Assembly (NCBI GenBank): GCA_002382805.1
Contig: DGAD01000016.1
Location: forward strand, 52,711-116,710
Direction: 5' to 3'
DNA from: Clostridiales bacterium UBA4039
GTDB taxonomy: Bacteria; Bacillota; Clostridia; Lachnospirales; Vallitaleaceae
DNA length: 64,000 bases
The translations under genes were made by a program, and so were the position numbers. The stretch's first letter is position 1. Each line of letters starts with the position of its first letter. The notes below the pieces were generated by a model, which ran no database searches, was not told the DNA's origin, and saw only the letters and a program-made list of their open reading frames with translations. Positions 1 through 9,079 of the stretch are shown here, in pieces.

Positions 1-51
1 TACATCTGTAATCGCTGTTTTTATATTATGACATTAAAATGAGGTGAAATA

Positions 52-417
52 ATGCAAGAAAAGATATCGCCTTCAGAATGGAAGGTTATGGAAATACTGT
101 GGCAACAACCCGGAGCATTGGCATCTGAAATCGTTGAGGCATTAGAAGAGACAACGTGGCAAGAAAAAACCATAAAAACACTGATTAATCGTTTGGTAAA
201 AAAGGGGAATGTGCGCTTTGAAAAAGATGGAAAGGCGTACCGCTATTTTCCGGTGACAGAGCGTGAGGTTATTCGAGCGAAGGAGAGCCAAGACTTTATT
301 CAACGTATTTTTGGGGGATCAGTTAAAGCCTTTATGACAAATATGATAAAAGCAGAAGCCCTTAGCGAAGAAGAGATTGGTGATCTCAAACGTTTGTTGG
401 ATAGAAGAGAGGATTGA
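52..417 (+). CDS. BlaI/MecI/CopY-family transcriptional repressor
   Basis: The 121-aa protein has the size and winged-helix pattern of BlaI/MecI repressors: an N-terminal 'SEWKVMEILW' helix, then 'KTIKTLINRLVKKG' as the recognition helix region and a C-terminal dimerisation tail. It starts at ATG after GAGGTG. The next gene begins one base after its stop and encodes an M56 membrane peptidase, the usual partner that inactivates such repressors when a cell-wall signal is sensed. The target genes are probably this operon itself; no beta-lactamase gene lies in the window, so a resistance role is not shown. Confidence 0.9.
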   Translation: MQEKISPSEWKVMEILWQQPGALASEIVEALEETTWQEKTIKTLINRLVKKGNVRFEKDGKAYRYFPVTEREVIRAKESQDFIQRIFGGSVKAFMTNMIKAEALSEEEIGDLKRLLDRRED

Positions 418-418
418 T

Positions 419-2263
419 ATGGAAATATTTAGAACAATACTTGAACGCTTGTTTTATATTTCGCTGGTAAGTTCAATGATGTTTGGTATTATTGTCATCG
501 TACGTTCGCTTTTTTTGCGGAGAATTAAGGCGAAATTCATGTACTTTTTATGGATTTTATTTTTGATACGATTAATTTTTTTATGGGAGATACCCCTTCA
601 AACCAGTATCGAAAATTATGTGCCTATCGTCTTTGAAGAGTTCCAAGAATCAAGAGAAATTATTGCAAATCCACAGGTGAATCAGAAGTTAATTACATAT
701 GGAGCGCTGGAAAAAGAAGTCTATCAAAGTCCCAATTGGAGTACAAGAGTGATGGATGTACTTGTATATATATGGCTGTTTGGTGTCTTTTCTATTATGT
801 TGTTTCCATTGGTCAGTTATTTAACCTTGATGAAGGCACTTAAAGATGATGAATGTTCAACAGACCCACGCATCGATGTGTTGGCATATCGAGCGGCAAA
901 ACATGCAAAAGTTGACCGGCTGCAAATAAGGTATAGTTATTATATGGATACGCCGGCCCTTATTGGTGTCATCCATCCGATGATTATATTACCCTATGAA
1001 GTCTTAGATTATGATGATGAAGTGATTTATCAGATTCTTCTTCATGAGTTAGTCCATTTTGGCAGTCAACATCTGATTATGCAATGGGGGTTTTGGATTG
1101 TCAAAGCCATATATTGGTTTAATCCTATTGTATGGATCGCGCATGAATGGATGAAGATGGATGCTGAATATGCCTGTGATGATGAAGTCATTGCGATCAT
1201 GGGAGAAAAAAAATACCAAAACTATGGGAATACATTAATTCAATTAGCATCTCATCAAGGAAAAAAGAATTATGTCATCCATGCTTCAGGACTTGTCAAT
1301 AGTAAAAAAGAATTGTATAGAAGGATAGGACGCATCAGTAACGGCAAAAAAAACTGGCGAGGACTAGAGTATGTCACGGTAATTGTCCTTATTGTGATGC
1401 TTCCGATTTTTTTTACGGTTGAAGCCCAAAATGTGAAGATGAATGTCTGGAGCATTGAACAAGCCATGAATAAAAAAGTAAGTGTAGGTGATACACTTTC
1501 TCTTGAAGCGAAGGGGTATAGTTATGATAGTTTGTCAAAGGAGTTTCGCATTGTTATGGACTATACTATTGCAAAGTGGCTTAGAGAAGAAATCGACAAT
1601 AATGCATATGCGTTAAGTTTTGGGCTGATTTTTCCTGAAAGTTATAATAAACAAATTCGAGAAACAGCGGCACTAGAAAGAGTAGAGCTTAGTGAAACGA
1701 TGCAATCGGGGGAACCGTTTGTGTTGACATTTAATATTGACGATTACAATCTAGAGAGGCATGGACGACCCTTGCTTGTGTTTTTAGGGTATGAATTTAG
1801 TTATAACCTTATGGAAAACGAGCAGATTCAAGTGAATCTACTTCAAGAAGAGTTCCCTGTAAAGATTGAGGTGAATCAATATTTAACACTTGAAATCATA
1901 GATGCAGACATTACTCAAGATAATAGTTATGAAATCCGCTATGCTTATGAGGCGGATGCGCCAATTTTATTAGACATAGATACACCTGCATATATTAGCT
2001 TTTGGGATGAACTTTATATGTATAATTCTCAAGGAGAAGAAGTAAGAACAAGTGGAAGCTCCGGTTCAAGTAATGAAAAGTATATTACAAAAACAATTCA
2101 CTTGCGCGAAAGTGCGGATGTTAATACGGTGATTCTAGCAATCTATGGATATCAGATATATCAAGAGAATCATTTGCTATATGGAGCAAGAAGCTATCAA
2201 GACATTCCCCAAAGGCATACATGGAGCTTACCTATTAATGAGGAGGATATAATTTATGAATAA
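419..2263 (+). CDS. BlaR1/MecR1-type M56 family membrane metallopeptidase
   Basis: Hydrophobic segments near residues 8-60 and 115-145 precede a zinc-peptidase motif HELVH at about residues 209-213, with a downstream 'DAEYACDDEV' glutamate, as in peptidase family M56. A further membrane span near residue 320-340 is followed by a long extracytoplasmic tail of about 280 residues that does not resemble a penicillin-binding domain. The upstream reading frame extends to 377, but the ATG at 419 directly after the BlaI stop is the sensible start. It probably cleaves or inactivates the BlaI-like repressor in response to an unknown envelope signal. Confidence 0.85.
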   Translation: MEIFRTILERLFYISLVSSMMFGIIVIVRSLFLRRIKAKFMYFLWILFLIRLIFLWEIPLQTSIENYVPIVFEEFQESREIIANPQVNQKLITYGALEKEVYQSPNWSTRVMDVLVYIWLFGVFSIMLFPLVSYLTLMKALKDDECSTDPRIDVLAYRAAKHAKVDRLQIRYSYYMDTPALIGVIHPMIILPYEVLDYDDEVIYQILLHELVHFGSQHLIMQWGFWIVKAIYWFNPIVWIAHEWMKMDAEYACDDEVIAIMGEKKYQNYGNTLIQLASHQGKKNYVIHASGLVNSKKELYRRIGRISNGKKNWRGLEYVTVIVLIVMLPIFFTVEAQNVKMNVWSIEQAMNKKVSVGDTLSLEAKGYSYDSLSKEFRIVMDYTIAKWLREEIDNNAYALSFGLIFPESYNKQIRETAALERVELSETMQSGEPFVLTFNIDDYNLERHGRPLLVFLGYEFSYNLMENEQIQVNLLQEEFPVKIEVNQYLTLEIIDADITQDNSYEIRYAYEADAPILLDIDTPAYISFWDELYMYNSQGEEVRTSGSSGSSNEKYITKTIHLRESADVNTVILAIYGYQIYQENHLLYGARSYQDIPQRHTWSLPINEEDIIYE

Positions 2264-3635
2264 AGATAAGGCAAAAGAGGAACTTCAAAAAAAAATTAGA
2301 AGAAATATAAAGCTTGTATTAAAAATAATTGCCCTATTAATTATGGTTATAGCGGTCACGAACTTTTTTTGGCAAAAATTTCGTGAAGAGATCTATGAAG
2401 ATAAAGAAAAAATCATGCAAATGAATCAGGTGATTGTCCAAGAAGGGCTTGATAGTCTGGAAAACCTTAATACCTTGATGAAGGGATTAATCTATGAGGT
2501 TAAGCCGGAATCATATTTGCTAGAACAAAGGTTTCTGTATTATGATCAACTGCATCGCTTAACGGAGTTTCGTTATAATTATAAAGACTATCAAATAGAC
2601 ACTTGGAAGCTTCGTGACATCATTTATAATGAACGTGAAGCCATTGAATATGCCCTTAACCAACAAAGACTGTCACCAGAGGCCAAAGAGGGGCTTGCAA
2701 ACCTTATCATATTTAATCAACATATCATTGATGATATTAATGGGATTCAAAAAGAATATATATATCAAGAAAAAGATGACGACAAAAAGAAGACGATTCA
2801 ATATTTATATTTCTATGAAGGCGAATTGTTTTATCTGTTATATAATGCAATGGAAACATATAAAGCACATATTGATTTTGGGTTTATTCAGTATGATGAT
2901 ACACAGGAGCTGATACGCGATACACATATTGATCGCGTGGCAAGTGAAGACGATTTTTATTATCTAAGTATTCTAAGTCAATGGGTTTATGGGGAAACTG
3001 TTGAATTTGCATTGAATACGCAGGAGAATTCTTATGAAGAAGGTGAGCTGGATACAAGCCTAAGGCGCTACGAGACTGTCGGTGAAGGCGAGGATAGTGT
3101 AAGTATCTACGAACATCAGACCTTGGATTATTCTAGAAATTTACGGACAGAAGATATTAAAGATAAACCGATTCTTACCCAGGATAAAGTGCACCGATTG
3201 GCAGATGAATTTATACAACAGCTAGGGATGAAGACATTGACACTCGATAGTGCAAGAGCAAATATAGCTGTGAAAATCGATGGAGAGTTTGTGGAAGAAG
3301 GATATTATTTTTCCTATATGATCAATGAACCACACTATTTAGACCAACAGGCAATGATAAACCTTGGTTACCATACATCCGGTACGTTATCGACAATTAG
3401 TATAGGTGACATGCGGCTAATGGATGGGCAATATAATTCTGAGGCGATTGCTCAAGCATTTATAACAAAAGAAGAAGCGCTAAAGGCAATGCCGCATGAG
3501 GCTATAGAAGACGTTACCGGGATTTGGTTGGACGTAACGGCAAATCCTGTGTATAAGGTCACTGTACATGCATATGAGCAAGAGTTTATTTTTATTATTG
3601 ATGGTGTGCGTGCAGAGCTACTCCGCGTTGAATAA
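2256..3635 (+). CDS. Membrane-anchored protein, PepSY/YpeB-like C-terminus, function unknown
   Basis: The 459-aa protein has one N-terminal membrane span (about residues 18-40), a helical middle and a C-terminal part with a PepSY-like pattern (a 'TKEEALKAMP' helix followed by beta strands ending 'IFIIDGVRAELLRVE'). This layout resembles the germination protein YpeB, but I do not see enough to assign that role. It overlaps the end of the M56 peptidase gene by 8 bp with GAGGAGG as ribosome site, so it is translationally coupled and probably works at the membrane with that sensor. Confidence 0.55.
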   Translation: MNKDKAKEELQKKIRRNIKLVLKIIALLIMVIAVTNFFWQKFREEIYEDKEKIMQMNQVIVQEGLDSLENLNTLMKGLIYEVKPESYLLEQRFLYYDQLHRLTEFRYNYKDYQIDTWKLRDIIYNEREAIEYALNQQRLSPEAKEGLANLIIFNQHIIDDINGIQKEYIYQEKDDDKKKTIQYLYFYEGELFYLLYNAMETYKAHIDFGFIQYDDTQELIRDTHIDRVASEDDFYYLSILSQWVYGETVEFALNTQENSYEEGELDTSLRRYETVGEGEDSVSIYEHQTLDYSRNLRTEDIKDKPILTQDKVHRLADEFIQQLGMKTLTLDSARANIAVKIDGEFVEEGYYFSYMINEPHYLDQQAMINLGYHTSGTLSTISIGDMRLMDGQYNSEAIAQAFITKEEALKAMPHEAIEDVTGIWLDVTANPVYKVTVHAYEQEFIFIIDGVRAELLRVE

Positions 3636-3660
3636 AAAGATGGCATATAGTATAAAATTC

Positions 3661-3679
3661 AAAAGTATGATATACTTTT
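3661..3679 (+). terminator. Weak hairpin terminator after the BlaI/BlaR1 operon
   Basis: AAAAGTAT pairs with ATACTTTT around a 3-base loop and runs into five T residues. The stem has few G:C pairs, so termination may be partial. Confidence 0.4.
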
Positions 3680-3713
3680 TGGTGAAAATATTAATGCATC
3701 ACGAGGAGAGCGT

Positions 3714-3833
3714 ATGACGCATAAAGCAAATATTGATGCGGGAACTTACAAACGTGGCACAAAAATATGGTCATCGACTGGGGCTTGTATTTTATCAAAG
3801 GAATGTAGAGTAAGACAAATAATGACTAATTAA
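3714..3833 (+). CDS. Possible 39-aa small protein upstream of eutS
   Basis: A short frame starts at ATG after a GAGGAG ribosome site 5-6 bases upstream and ends at a TAA just before the eutS ribosome site. The product is basic and has two cysteines. I recognise no family, and the ORF may be chance. A translated leader or a small partner of the shell protein are alternatives. Confidence 0.3.
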   Translation: MTHKANIDAGTYKRGTKIWSSTGACILSKECRVRQIMTN

Positions 3834-3843
3834 GGAGACAGTT

Positions 3844-4221
3844 ATGGCGATGAATAATTTCCCGTCTGAGGGAGAAAAAATGCGGATTGTTCAAGAAATT
3901 GTACCTGGAAAACAGATTACATTGGCACATATTATTGCCAATCCAGATGAAGTTATCTATCAAAAGCTAGGGTTAAACCCAGATATAGATTATTCAAAAC
4001 TAGCTATTGGAATATTAACAATGAGCCCGGCAGAGACTGCAGTTATCGCAGGAGATGTTGCGATTAAAAATGCAAATGTAGAGCTTGGCTTTGTCGACCG
4101 ATTTAGCGGAACATTAATTGTGACGGGTTTAGTGTCAGAAGTCGAAGCAGCGATGCATGCAATTGTAAGCTATTGTGAAGAAAAGCTTAAATTTACCATC
4201 TGCGACGTAACGAAGACGTGA
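3844..4221 (+). CDS. eutS: EutS/PduU-type bacterial microcompartment shell protein
   Basis: The 125-aa sequence matches the circularly permuted BMC domain of EutS/PduU: an N-terminal 'RIVQEIVPGKQITLAHII' strand, then 'AIGILTMSPAETAVIAGDVA' and a C-terminal 'FSGTLIVTGLVSEVEAAM' helix. Such proteins form hexameric shell tiles of ethanolamine or propanediol compartments. No other shell or pathway gene lies nearby apart from the GTPase that follows, so the rest of the compartment must be elsewhere or absent. The ribosome site is TAAGGAGA. Confidence 0.9.
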   Translation: MAMNNFPSEGEKMRIVQEIVPGKQITLAHIIANPDEVIYQKLGLNPDIDYSKLAIGILTMSPAETAVIAGDVAIKNANVELGFVDRFSGTLIVTGLVSEVEAAMHAIVSYCEEKLKFTICDVTKT

Positions 4222-4228
4222 TTATGGG

Positions 4229-4684
4229 ATGAAGAAAATGAATAAGCGAAAAATCATGTTGGTTGGACGAAGCGAAAGTGGTAAGACAACCCTAAAACAA
4301 GCTCTTCGAGGAGAAAAAATTCACTATCATAAAACCCAATATGTCAATCACTATGAGCAAGTTATTGATACTCCAGGAGAATATGCTCAAAGCAGTAATT
4401 TAGGCGGAGCGTTGGCGCTTTATTCTTATGAGGCGGATGTGATAGGGCTACTTATGAGTGCGGTGGAACCTTTTTCCCTATATCCACCAAATGTAACGGC
4501 GATGGCCAATCGTGAAGTTATTGGTATTGTAACCCAGATTGACCGAGAAGGAGCCAACATACATCAAGCTATTGAGTGGCTCAAATTAGCAGGATGCCAA
4601 AAGATTTTTCAAGTAAGTGCACATCAGCACAAAGGCATTGATGAGCTCATTGCATATATTAATAAATTAGAATACACAGGATGA
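4229..4684 (+). CDS. eutP: EutP/PduV-type small GTPase
   Basis: This 151-aa P-loop protein has G1 motif GRSESGKTT, a 'DTPGEY' switch-2 motif and an 'VTQIDRE' G4-like motif, as in EutP/PduV, which accompany bacterial microcompartments. It lies 7 bp after eutS and is surely cotranscribed. The start could be 4229 or the second ATG at 4238, since GGGATGAAG precedes the latter. The family's exact role (compartment positioning, or acetate kinase-like activity claimed for some EutP) is not settled by the sequence. Confidence 0.88.
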   Translation: MKKMNKRKIMLVGRSESGKTTLKQALRGEKIHYHKTQYVNHYEQVIDTPGEYAQSSNLGGALALYSYEADVIGLLMSAVEPFSLYPPNVTAMANREVIGIVTQIDREGANIHQAIEWLKLAGCQKIFQVSAHQHKGIDELIAYINKLEYTG

Positions 4685-4705
4685 TGACTAAATAGGAGGC
4701 TGTAT

Positions 4706-5089
4706 ATGTATTATTCAAATCCATTGGAAAGTTTTATGTTTGGTGGAGGATTTAGTATTATATTTTTCTTAGTTTTTTTTATTGTTATTACCATGTTTAT
4801 TGTGATCTTGGTAAAAGGAATTACTCAATGGAATAAAAATAACCATTCACCCCGTTTGACTGTTAAAGCAACGGTGGTCTCAAAGCGTCAAAATGTCAGT
4901 CGACATCATCATGGCAATAACCATCATACCTCTTCAAGCACATCTTATTATGTGACGTTTGAATTTGAGAGCAAAGATAGACTTGAATTGCATGTGAGTA
5001 GCCAAGAATATGGATACTTAGTTGAAAAAGATGTGGGTACACTGACGTTTCAAGGAACAAGGTATCTAGGTTTTGAAAGGAATATATAA
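4706..5089 (+). CDS. DUF2500-type membrane protein
   Basis: One hydrophobic span (about residues 15-40) precedes a small beta-rich domain containing 'ATVVSKRQNVSRHHHG' and 'YYVTFEFESKDRLELHV', the pattern of DUF2500 proteins. A histidine-rich loop lies between the strands. The ribosome site AGGAGG is clear. The function is unknown; it may be cotranscribed with the flavoprotein that starts 2 bp later. Confidence 0.75.
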   Translation: MYYSNPLESFMFGGGFSIIFFLVFFIVITMFIVILVKGITQWNKNNHSPRLTVKATVVSKRQNVSRHHHGNNHHTSSSTSYYVTFEFESKDRLELHVSSQEYGYLVEKDVGTLTFQGTRYLGFERNI

Positions 5090-5090
5090 T

Positions 5091-5570
5091 ATGTTCAGAG
5101 ATTTACGTCGGAAAAAGCAACAAATGCCTATTGAACTTACACATAAGGTTTTATGCAATGGATCCCATGGGATTTTGGCATGTCATGGTGATGATGGGTA
5201 CCCTTATACCGTTGCACTCAACTATGTCTATACGGATGGGAAAATTTATTTTCACTCAGCTAAAGAAGGACATAAAATTGATGCGATTCAAAAAAACAGT
5301 AAGGTTGCCTTTACAGTTGTTGGCGAAGATACAATTGTGAGTGAAGAGTATACATCCTATTATCGAAGTGTTGTTGTATTTGGAAGAGTGCGGGTAGTGG
5401 AGGATGAACAAGAATGGTTTGAAGCCTTTGAAATCCTTGTAGAAAAATATGCCAAAGATCGACCAACAGATGAAAAAATACGAACGATAAAAGGATGTAA
5501 CCGAGCGTTGGTTATTGCAATTGATATTGAACACATGACAGGAAAACAAGCAAGAGGACTAGCACATTAG
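5091..5570 (+). CDS. Pyridoxamine 5'-phosphate oxidase-fold flavoprotein, NimA-like
   Basis: The 159-aa product has the split-barrel FMN-binding pattern of the NimA/PNPOx-like family: 'LCNGSHGILACHGDDGYPYTV' style N-terminus, then 'IYFHSAKEGHKIDAI' and 'KVAFTVVGED'. Such proteins bind FMN and reduce small substrates, sometimes nitroimidazoles. The ATG at 5091 follows the previous stop by one base; a frame extension to 5073 overlaps the previous gene. Its 3' end overlaps the convergent response-regulator gene by 4 bp. Confidence 0.85.
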   Translation: MFRDLRRKKQQMPIELTHKVLCNGSHGILACHGDDGYPYTVALNYVYTDGKIYFHSAKEGHKIDAIQKNSKVAFTVVGEDTIVSEEYTSYYRSVVVFGRVRVVEDEQEWFEAFEILVEKYAKDRPTDEKIRTIKGCNRALVIAIDIEHMTGKQARGLAH

Positions 5571-7138
5571 TGTAATAGTCCTTTTTTATATTCGGATGGC
5601 GTCATATGCATATATTGCTTGAATTTTTTTGAGAAATATTTTTCGCTTTTATAGCCGACCATTGTTGCAATATCATAGGTTTTTAATGTTGTATCTTTGA
5701 GTAAAGTGCAGGCGTTTTCGATACGGATAATGTTAAGGTAATCGACATAATTGACTTCCATGACCTGCTTAAATAATTGACTGAGATATCCAGGCGAGAT
5801 GTGGGCGATGGAGGCAACTTTTTCTAAGCTTATATTACTATCGTAGTTTTCTTTGATGTATTTTACACAAATATTAATGGTATTATTCGTGTGCTGACGT
5901 TTATGTATTTCTTCGTGGGTCATTTGTATTAATGAGGATGTCTTTTCAACGACCTCGTACTTTTGAGATGCACCGGTATCAGATAGAAAATTCAAAGCAA
6001 AATTATGGATATCATCACTAAGGACAAGGCTTCGCTCACTGCAAACTTGAAAGATAGAAAGAATGAGTGTATAACAATGTTGATTAAACATGCCATTATG
6101 AAGAGCGGTTTCTTTTAGTGATGCGATAAATCGCTTAAAATGATAACTCACATCTTCTGGAGTGCCATTAAACAAAGCATTAATGAGTTCAGACTGTATT
6201 GTGATGGGATAATCGAGCTTTTTAAGATGATCTGAAAAGTCGAGTTGATATTGAACAATGCTTTGTTTTCCCATAAAATAGCACTGATCAAGAGCCATAG
6301 AAGCTTGTCGATAGAACGGAGCCATATTGGAAAGGGTAGCTTTGTCACGGCTGATACCTATAGAGACAGAGATATCAAACTGTTTTTTTAAATACAATTG
6401 AAGATGGCGAAACTGAGGAATGATTTCACATTGCAATTTGTTTATCTTGTCATTGCACAGTAAGATAACCTGTTGATTGTAGGTGATGATTTCACAGGGA
6501 TAAGCATGCAAAAAGATTTCTTCTGCAATATTTGTGATACAAAAATTAATGAGGCTCATATCTTGTCCAATAACATTTTCCTTGGTATCTAATCCAAGAA
6601 TAAATACCAAAATATTCTCGGGATGGATAGATAGATTAATTGACGGGATGTGAGCGGGGGGATTGCCTTCAATACATTGAATGAGGTAACGGTCTTTTAA
6701 GAGAGAATTCTTGTGCTGGACTTGGTTATATAGCTCAGCTATTTTTTGCTCTTTTGCACTTGCCGATTCAATGGAAGCAATTATTTTTAATACGGCATCA
6801 AGTATCTGGGCTGGACGGCTGGGTTTAAGCAGGTAAGATTGAACGCCAAGAGCCATTGCCTGTTGAGCATAGCTAAACTCATCATAGCTAGAAAGGACAA
6901 TAGCATGAAATGGCGTGTTTTGTTCTTTCAATACTTTTAACAATTCCAAACCATCCATTTTTGGCATTCGTATGTCAACAAGAATAATATCAGGGCGAAT
7001 CTCGTCAATTAAACTTAAGGCTTCAATTCCGTTAGAAGCCTCTGCGCAAACCGTGATGTTATTTGCCTCCCACTGTATTACATTTTTTATCCCTTTTCTT
7101 ATCTCGGGTTCGTCATCAATGATTAATAGTTTGTACAT
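5567..7138 (-). CDS. YesN-type response regulator with AraC DNA-binding domain
   Basis: The 523-aa protein has a receiver domain with phospho-acceptor Asp55 in 'IILVDIRMPK', a long middle region, and a C-terminal double helix-turn-helix of the AraC family ('SLEKVASIAHISPGYLSQLFKQ' and 'IATMVGYKSEKYFSKKFKQ'). It starts at ATG after AAAGGAGA and overlaps the kinase gene upstream by 23 bp. With that kinase it probably activates the divergent sugar ABC importer operon, the usual role of YesMN pairs. Confidence 0.93.
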   Translation of the reverse strand: MYKLLIIDDEPEIRKGIKNVIQWEANNITVCAEASNGIEALSLIDEIRPDIILVDIRMPKMDGLELLKVLKEQNTPFHAIVLSSYDEFSYAQQAMALGVQSYLLKPSRPAQILDAVLKIIASIESASAKEQKIAELYNQVQHKNSLLKDRYLIQCIEGNPPAHIPSINLSIHPENILVFILGLDTKENVIGQDMSLINFCITNIAEEIFLHAYPCEIITYNQQVILLCNDKINKLQCEIIPQFRHLQLYLKKQFDISVSIGISRDKATLSNMAPFYRQASMALDQCYFMGKQSIVQYQLDFSDHLKKLDYPITIQSELINALFNGTPEDVSYHFKRFIASLKETALHNGMFNQHCYTLILSIFQVCSERSLVLSDDIHNFALNFLSDTGASQKYEVVEKTSSLIQMTHEEIHKRQHTNNTINICVKYIKENYDSNISLEKVASIAHISPGYLSQLFKQVMEVNYVDYLNIIRIENACTLLKDTTLKTYDIATMVGYKSEKYFSKKFKQYMHMTPSEYKKGLLH

Positions 7139-8885
7139 TATTATCTCCTTTGTAGGGAATCTTTAGTATAACGCGGGTTCCGGAAGGTTGGTTGGGGTGA
7201 ATGGTCAATTCATAGTTTGGATAGATAAGGGACAAACGCTCCTTAATATTGTCAATAGCGTATCCGGAACTTGTTTTTTGTGTCTTGGTATTTGGCGCAT
7301 ATCCAACTCCGTCATCAATGATTTTAAAGATAATCTGATCGTTGGATAGATAACCTTCAACACAAACTGTACCGGGAGTATCTAGCGGCTCAATACCGTG
7401 TATAATTGCATTTTCAACAAAGGGTTGAATAATAAGTTTGGGAATCATTTGCTCTTTTATCGTATCATCAAGATGAATGGTATAATTTAACTTATCGTTA
7501 AAGCGCATTTTTTGAAGCGTAAGATAATGTCTTACAAGTTCGAATTCCTTGGTGATCTGTATACGATCATTGCCGCGACTTAGCGATAATCTAAAAATCT
7601 GTGATAGCGAAAAGAGCATCTCAGCGATAACCTCTTGGTCATTTGACAATGCCTTCCAGTAGATGGAATCTAAAGCATTGTATAAAAAATGTGGGTTGAT
7701 TCCTGCTTGCAAAGCCTTAAGTTCGGCTTCTTTTTCTTGGAGTTTAAGAACATAGACTTCATCAATAAGCGACTTTATATTTATAACCATTTTGTTATAG
7801 CTCTCACTTAATATACCGATTTCATCGTAAGTTTTTACAGGAACACTAACACTAAAATCCCCTTCTTCAAAATGCTTCATTGATTGCAAGAGGCGTTTAA
7901 TAGGGGCACTGATATAGGTGGATAAAACGAGGGATAAGGGCAATGTAATGGCAATACATGCTATAATAATAAATAGCCAAACCGTTGAATCTCTCGTATA
8001 AGATTCGGTATAATAATCTCTGTTGGTGATGGAATAAATGGTCCAATCAGTTTGTGGCAAGTGCTGGTTTGAAACAATAAACTGTTTATCGACATATTGT
8101 GTATCTTCAGTCATTGTTTGAAGCCAATCAAACTCCGTATTTTCATTTTCATAAGATGCGCCAAAGGCATATATTTTTTCACCGGAATCAGAGTAAATGA
8201 CGATACGTTCTTGCTCAGTATTAATAATAGATGACAAACTCTTATCAATCACATCATGATTAAATGTAATGGTTAAAAACCCATGATAATAAAATTCTTT
8301 ACTTAGCGGATTGACAATGACGCGAGATAGGGCAAATTTGTCAAAGGAATTATTCAGAATGATATCCTTGTTGTTGGTATCAAGCAGATGCCAATAGGGC
8401 TTACCATTAAGATTCTTACAGATGTTGTATAAATCGGTAGATTTAATCTGGCTAAACGCATTGTTATCGGTGCTTTCATCGGTATATACAAAAAATAAAG
8501 GTGCTTCACGATGTCCATAGATAATAACAGAAGAAATGTAGGACTTTGAAGCGATGAGTTTATAGATGAATTTAAGGTTGTTTTGATTATATAATGTGTC
8601 AGTCTCAACTTCACGATTGGCTTCTATGACATTTTGCAGATCAGAATTAATAATCAGATAAGTGGAGATATCTCTTAAATCATCTTGAATAAATGATAGG
8701 TCGGATGCAATTTGATGAAGGGTGGTTGAGTGTTGCGTGGTAATAATATCGGTCAAGCGCTGGTTATGTCGATTTTGAAAATACAAAGAAATAAAGATTG
8801 TGACCATTAGGATAATACTATAAAAAAAGAGCAAAATTTTGTTGCGAATACTTAGACGATTGATTTTATTGATTAATAATTTCAT
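7116..8885 (-). CDS. YesM-type sensor histidine kinase
   Basis: Two membrane spans (about residues 18-40 and 290-315) flank a Cache-like extracellular sensor. HAMP, a His-kinase motif in 'LQAGINPHFLYNALDSI' and a GHKL ATPase domain ('FVENAIIHGIEP', 'DDGVGYAP') follow. This is the YesM/LytS architecture, in which the kinase phosphorylates the cotranscribed AraC-type regulator. Its position back-to-back with a sugar ABC importer suggests that it senses an extracellular oligosaccharide, possibly amino-sugar based. Confidence 0.93.
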   Translation of the reverse strand: MKLLINKINRLSIRNKILLFFYSIILMVTIFISLYFQNRHNQRLTDIITTQHSTTLHQIASDLSFIQDDLRDISTYLIINSDLQNVIEANREVETDTLYNQNNLKFIYKLIASKSYISSVIIYGHREAPLFFVYTDESTDNNAFSQIKSTDLYNICKNLNGKPYWHLLDTNNKDIILNNSFDKFALSRVIVNPLSKEFYYHGFLTITFNHDVIDKSLSSIINTEQERIVIYSDSGEKIYAFGASYENENTEFDWLQTMTEDTQYVDKQFIVSNQHLPQTDWTIYSITNRDYYTESYTRDSTVWLFIIIACIAITLPLSLVLSTYISAPIKRLLQSMKHFEEGDFSVSVPVKTYDEIGILSESYNKMVINIKSLIDEVYVLKLQEKEAELKALQAGINPHFLYNALDSIYWKALSNDQEVIAEMLFSLSQIFRLSLSRGNDRIQITKEFELVRHYLTLQKMRFNDKLNYTIHLDDTIKEQMIPKLIIQPFVENAIIHGIEPLDTPGTVCVEGYLSNDQIIFKIIDDGVGYAPNTKTQKTSSGYAIDNIKERLSLIYPNYELTIHPNQPSGTRVILKIPYKGDNNVQTINH

Positions 8886-9079
8886 TATTTCTCCAAGCCG
8901 ATTGTCATATAGTGTTGAAAAAATTCTTACATAAGAGTATCTTAAATCATATCATTTTTGGTGTCAATCGCGTAGAGATTAATATATAAAAAAAGGGACG
9001 AATCTAAAAAATGAGCCCTAGTTCTATGTTAAATCCTAGGATATGATGAGAACACAAATCAAATAGGAGGATAAGTATT

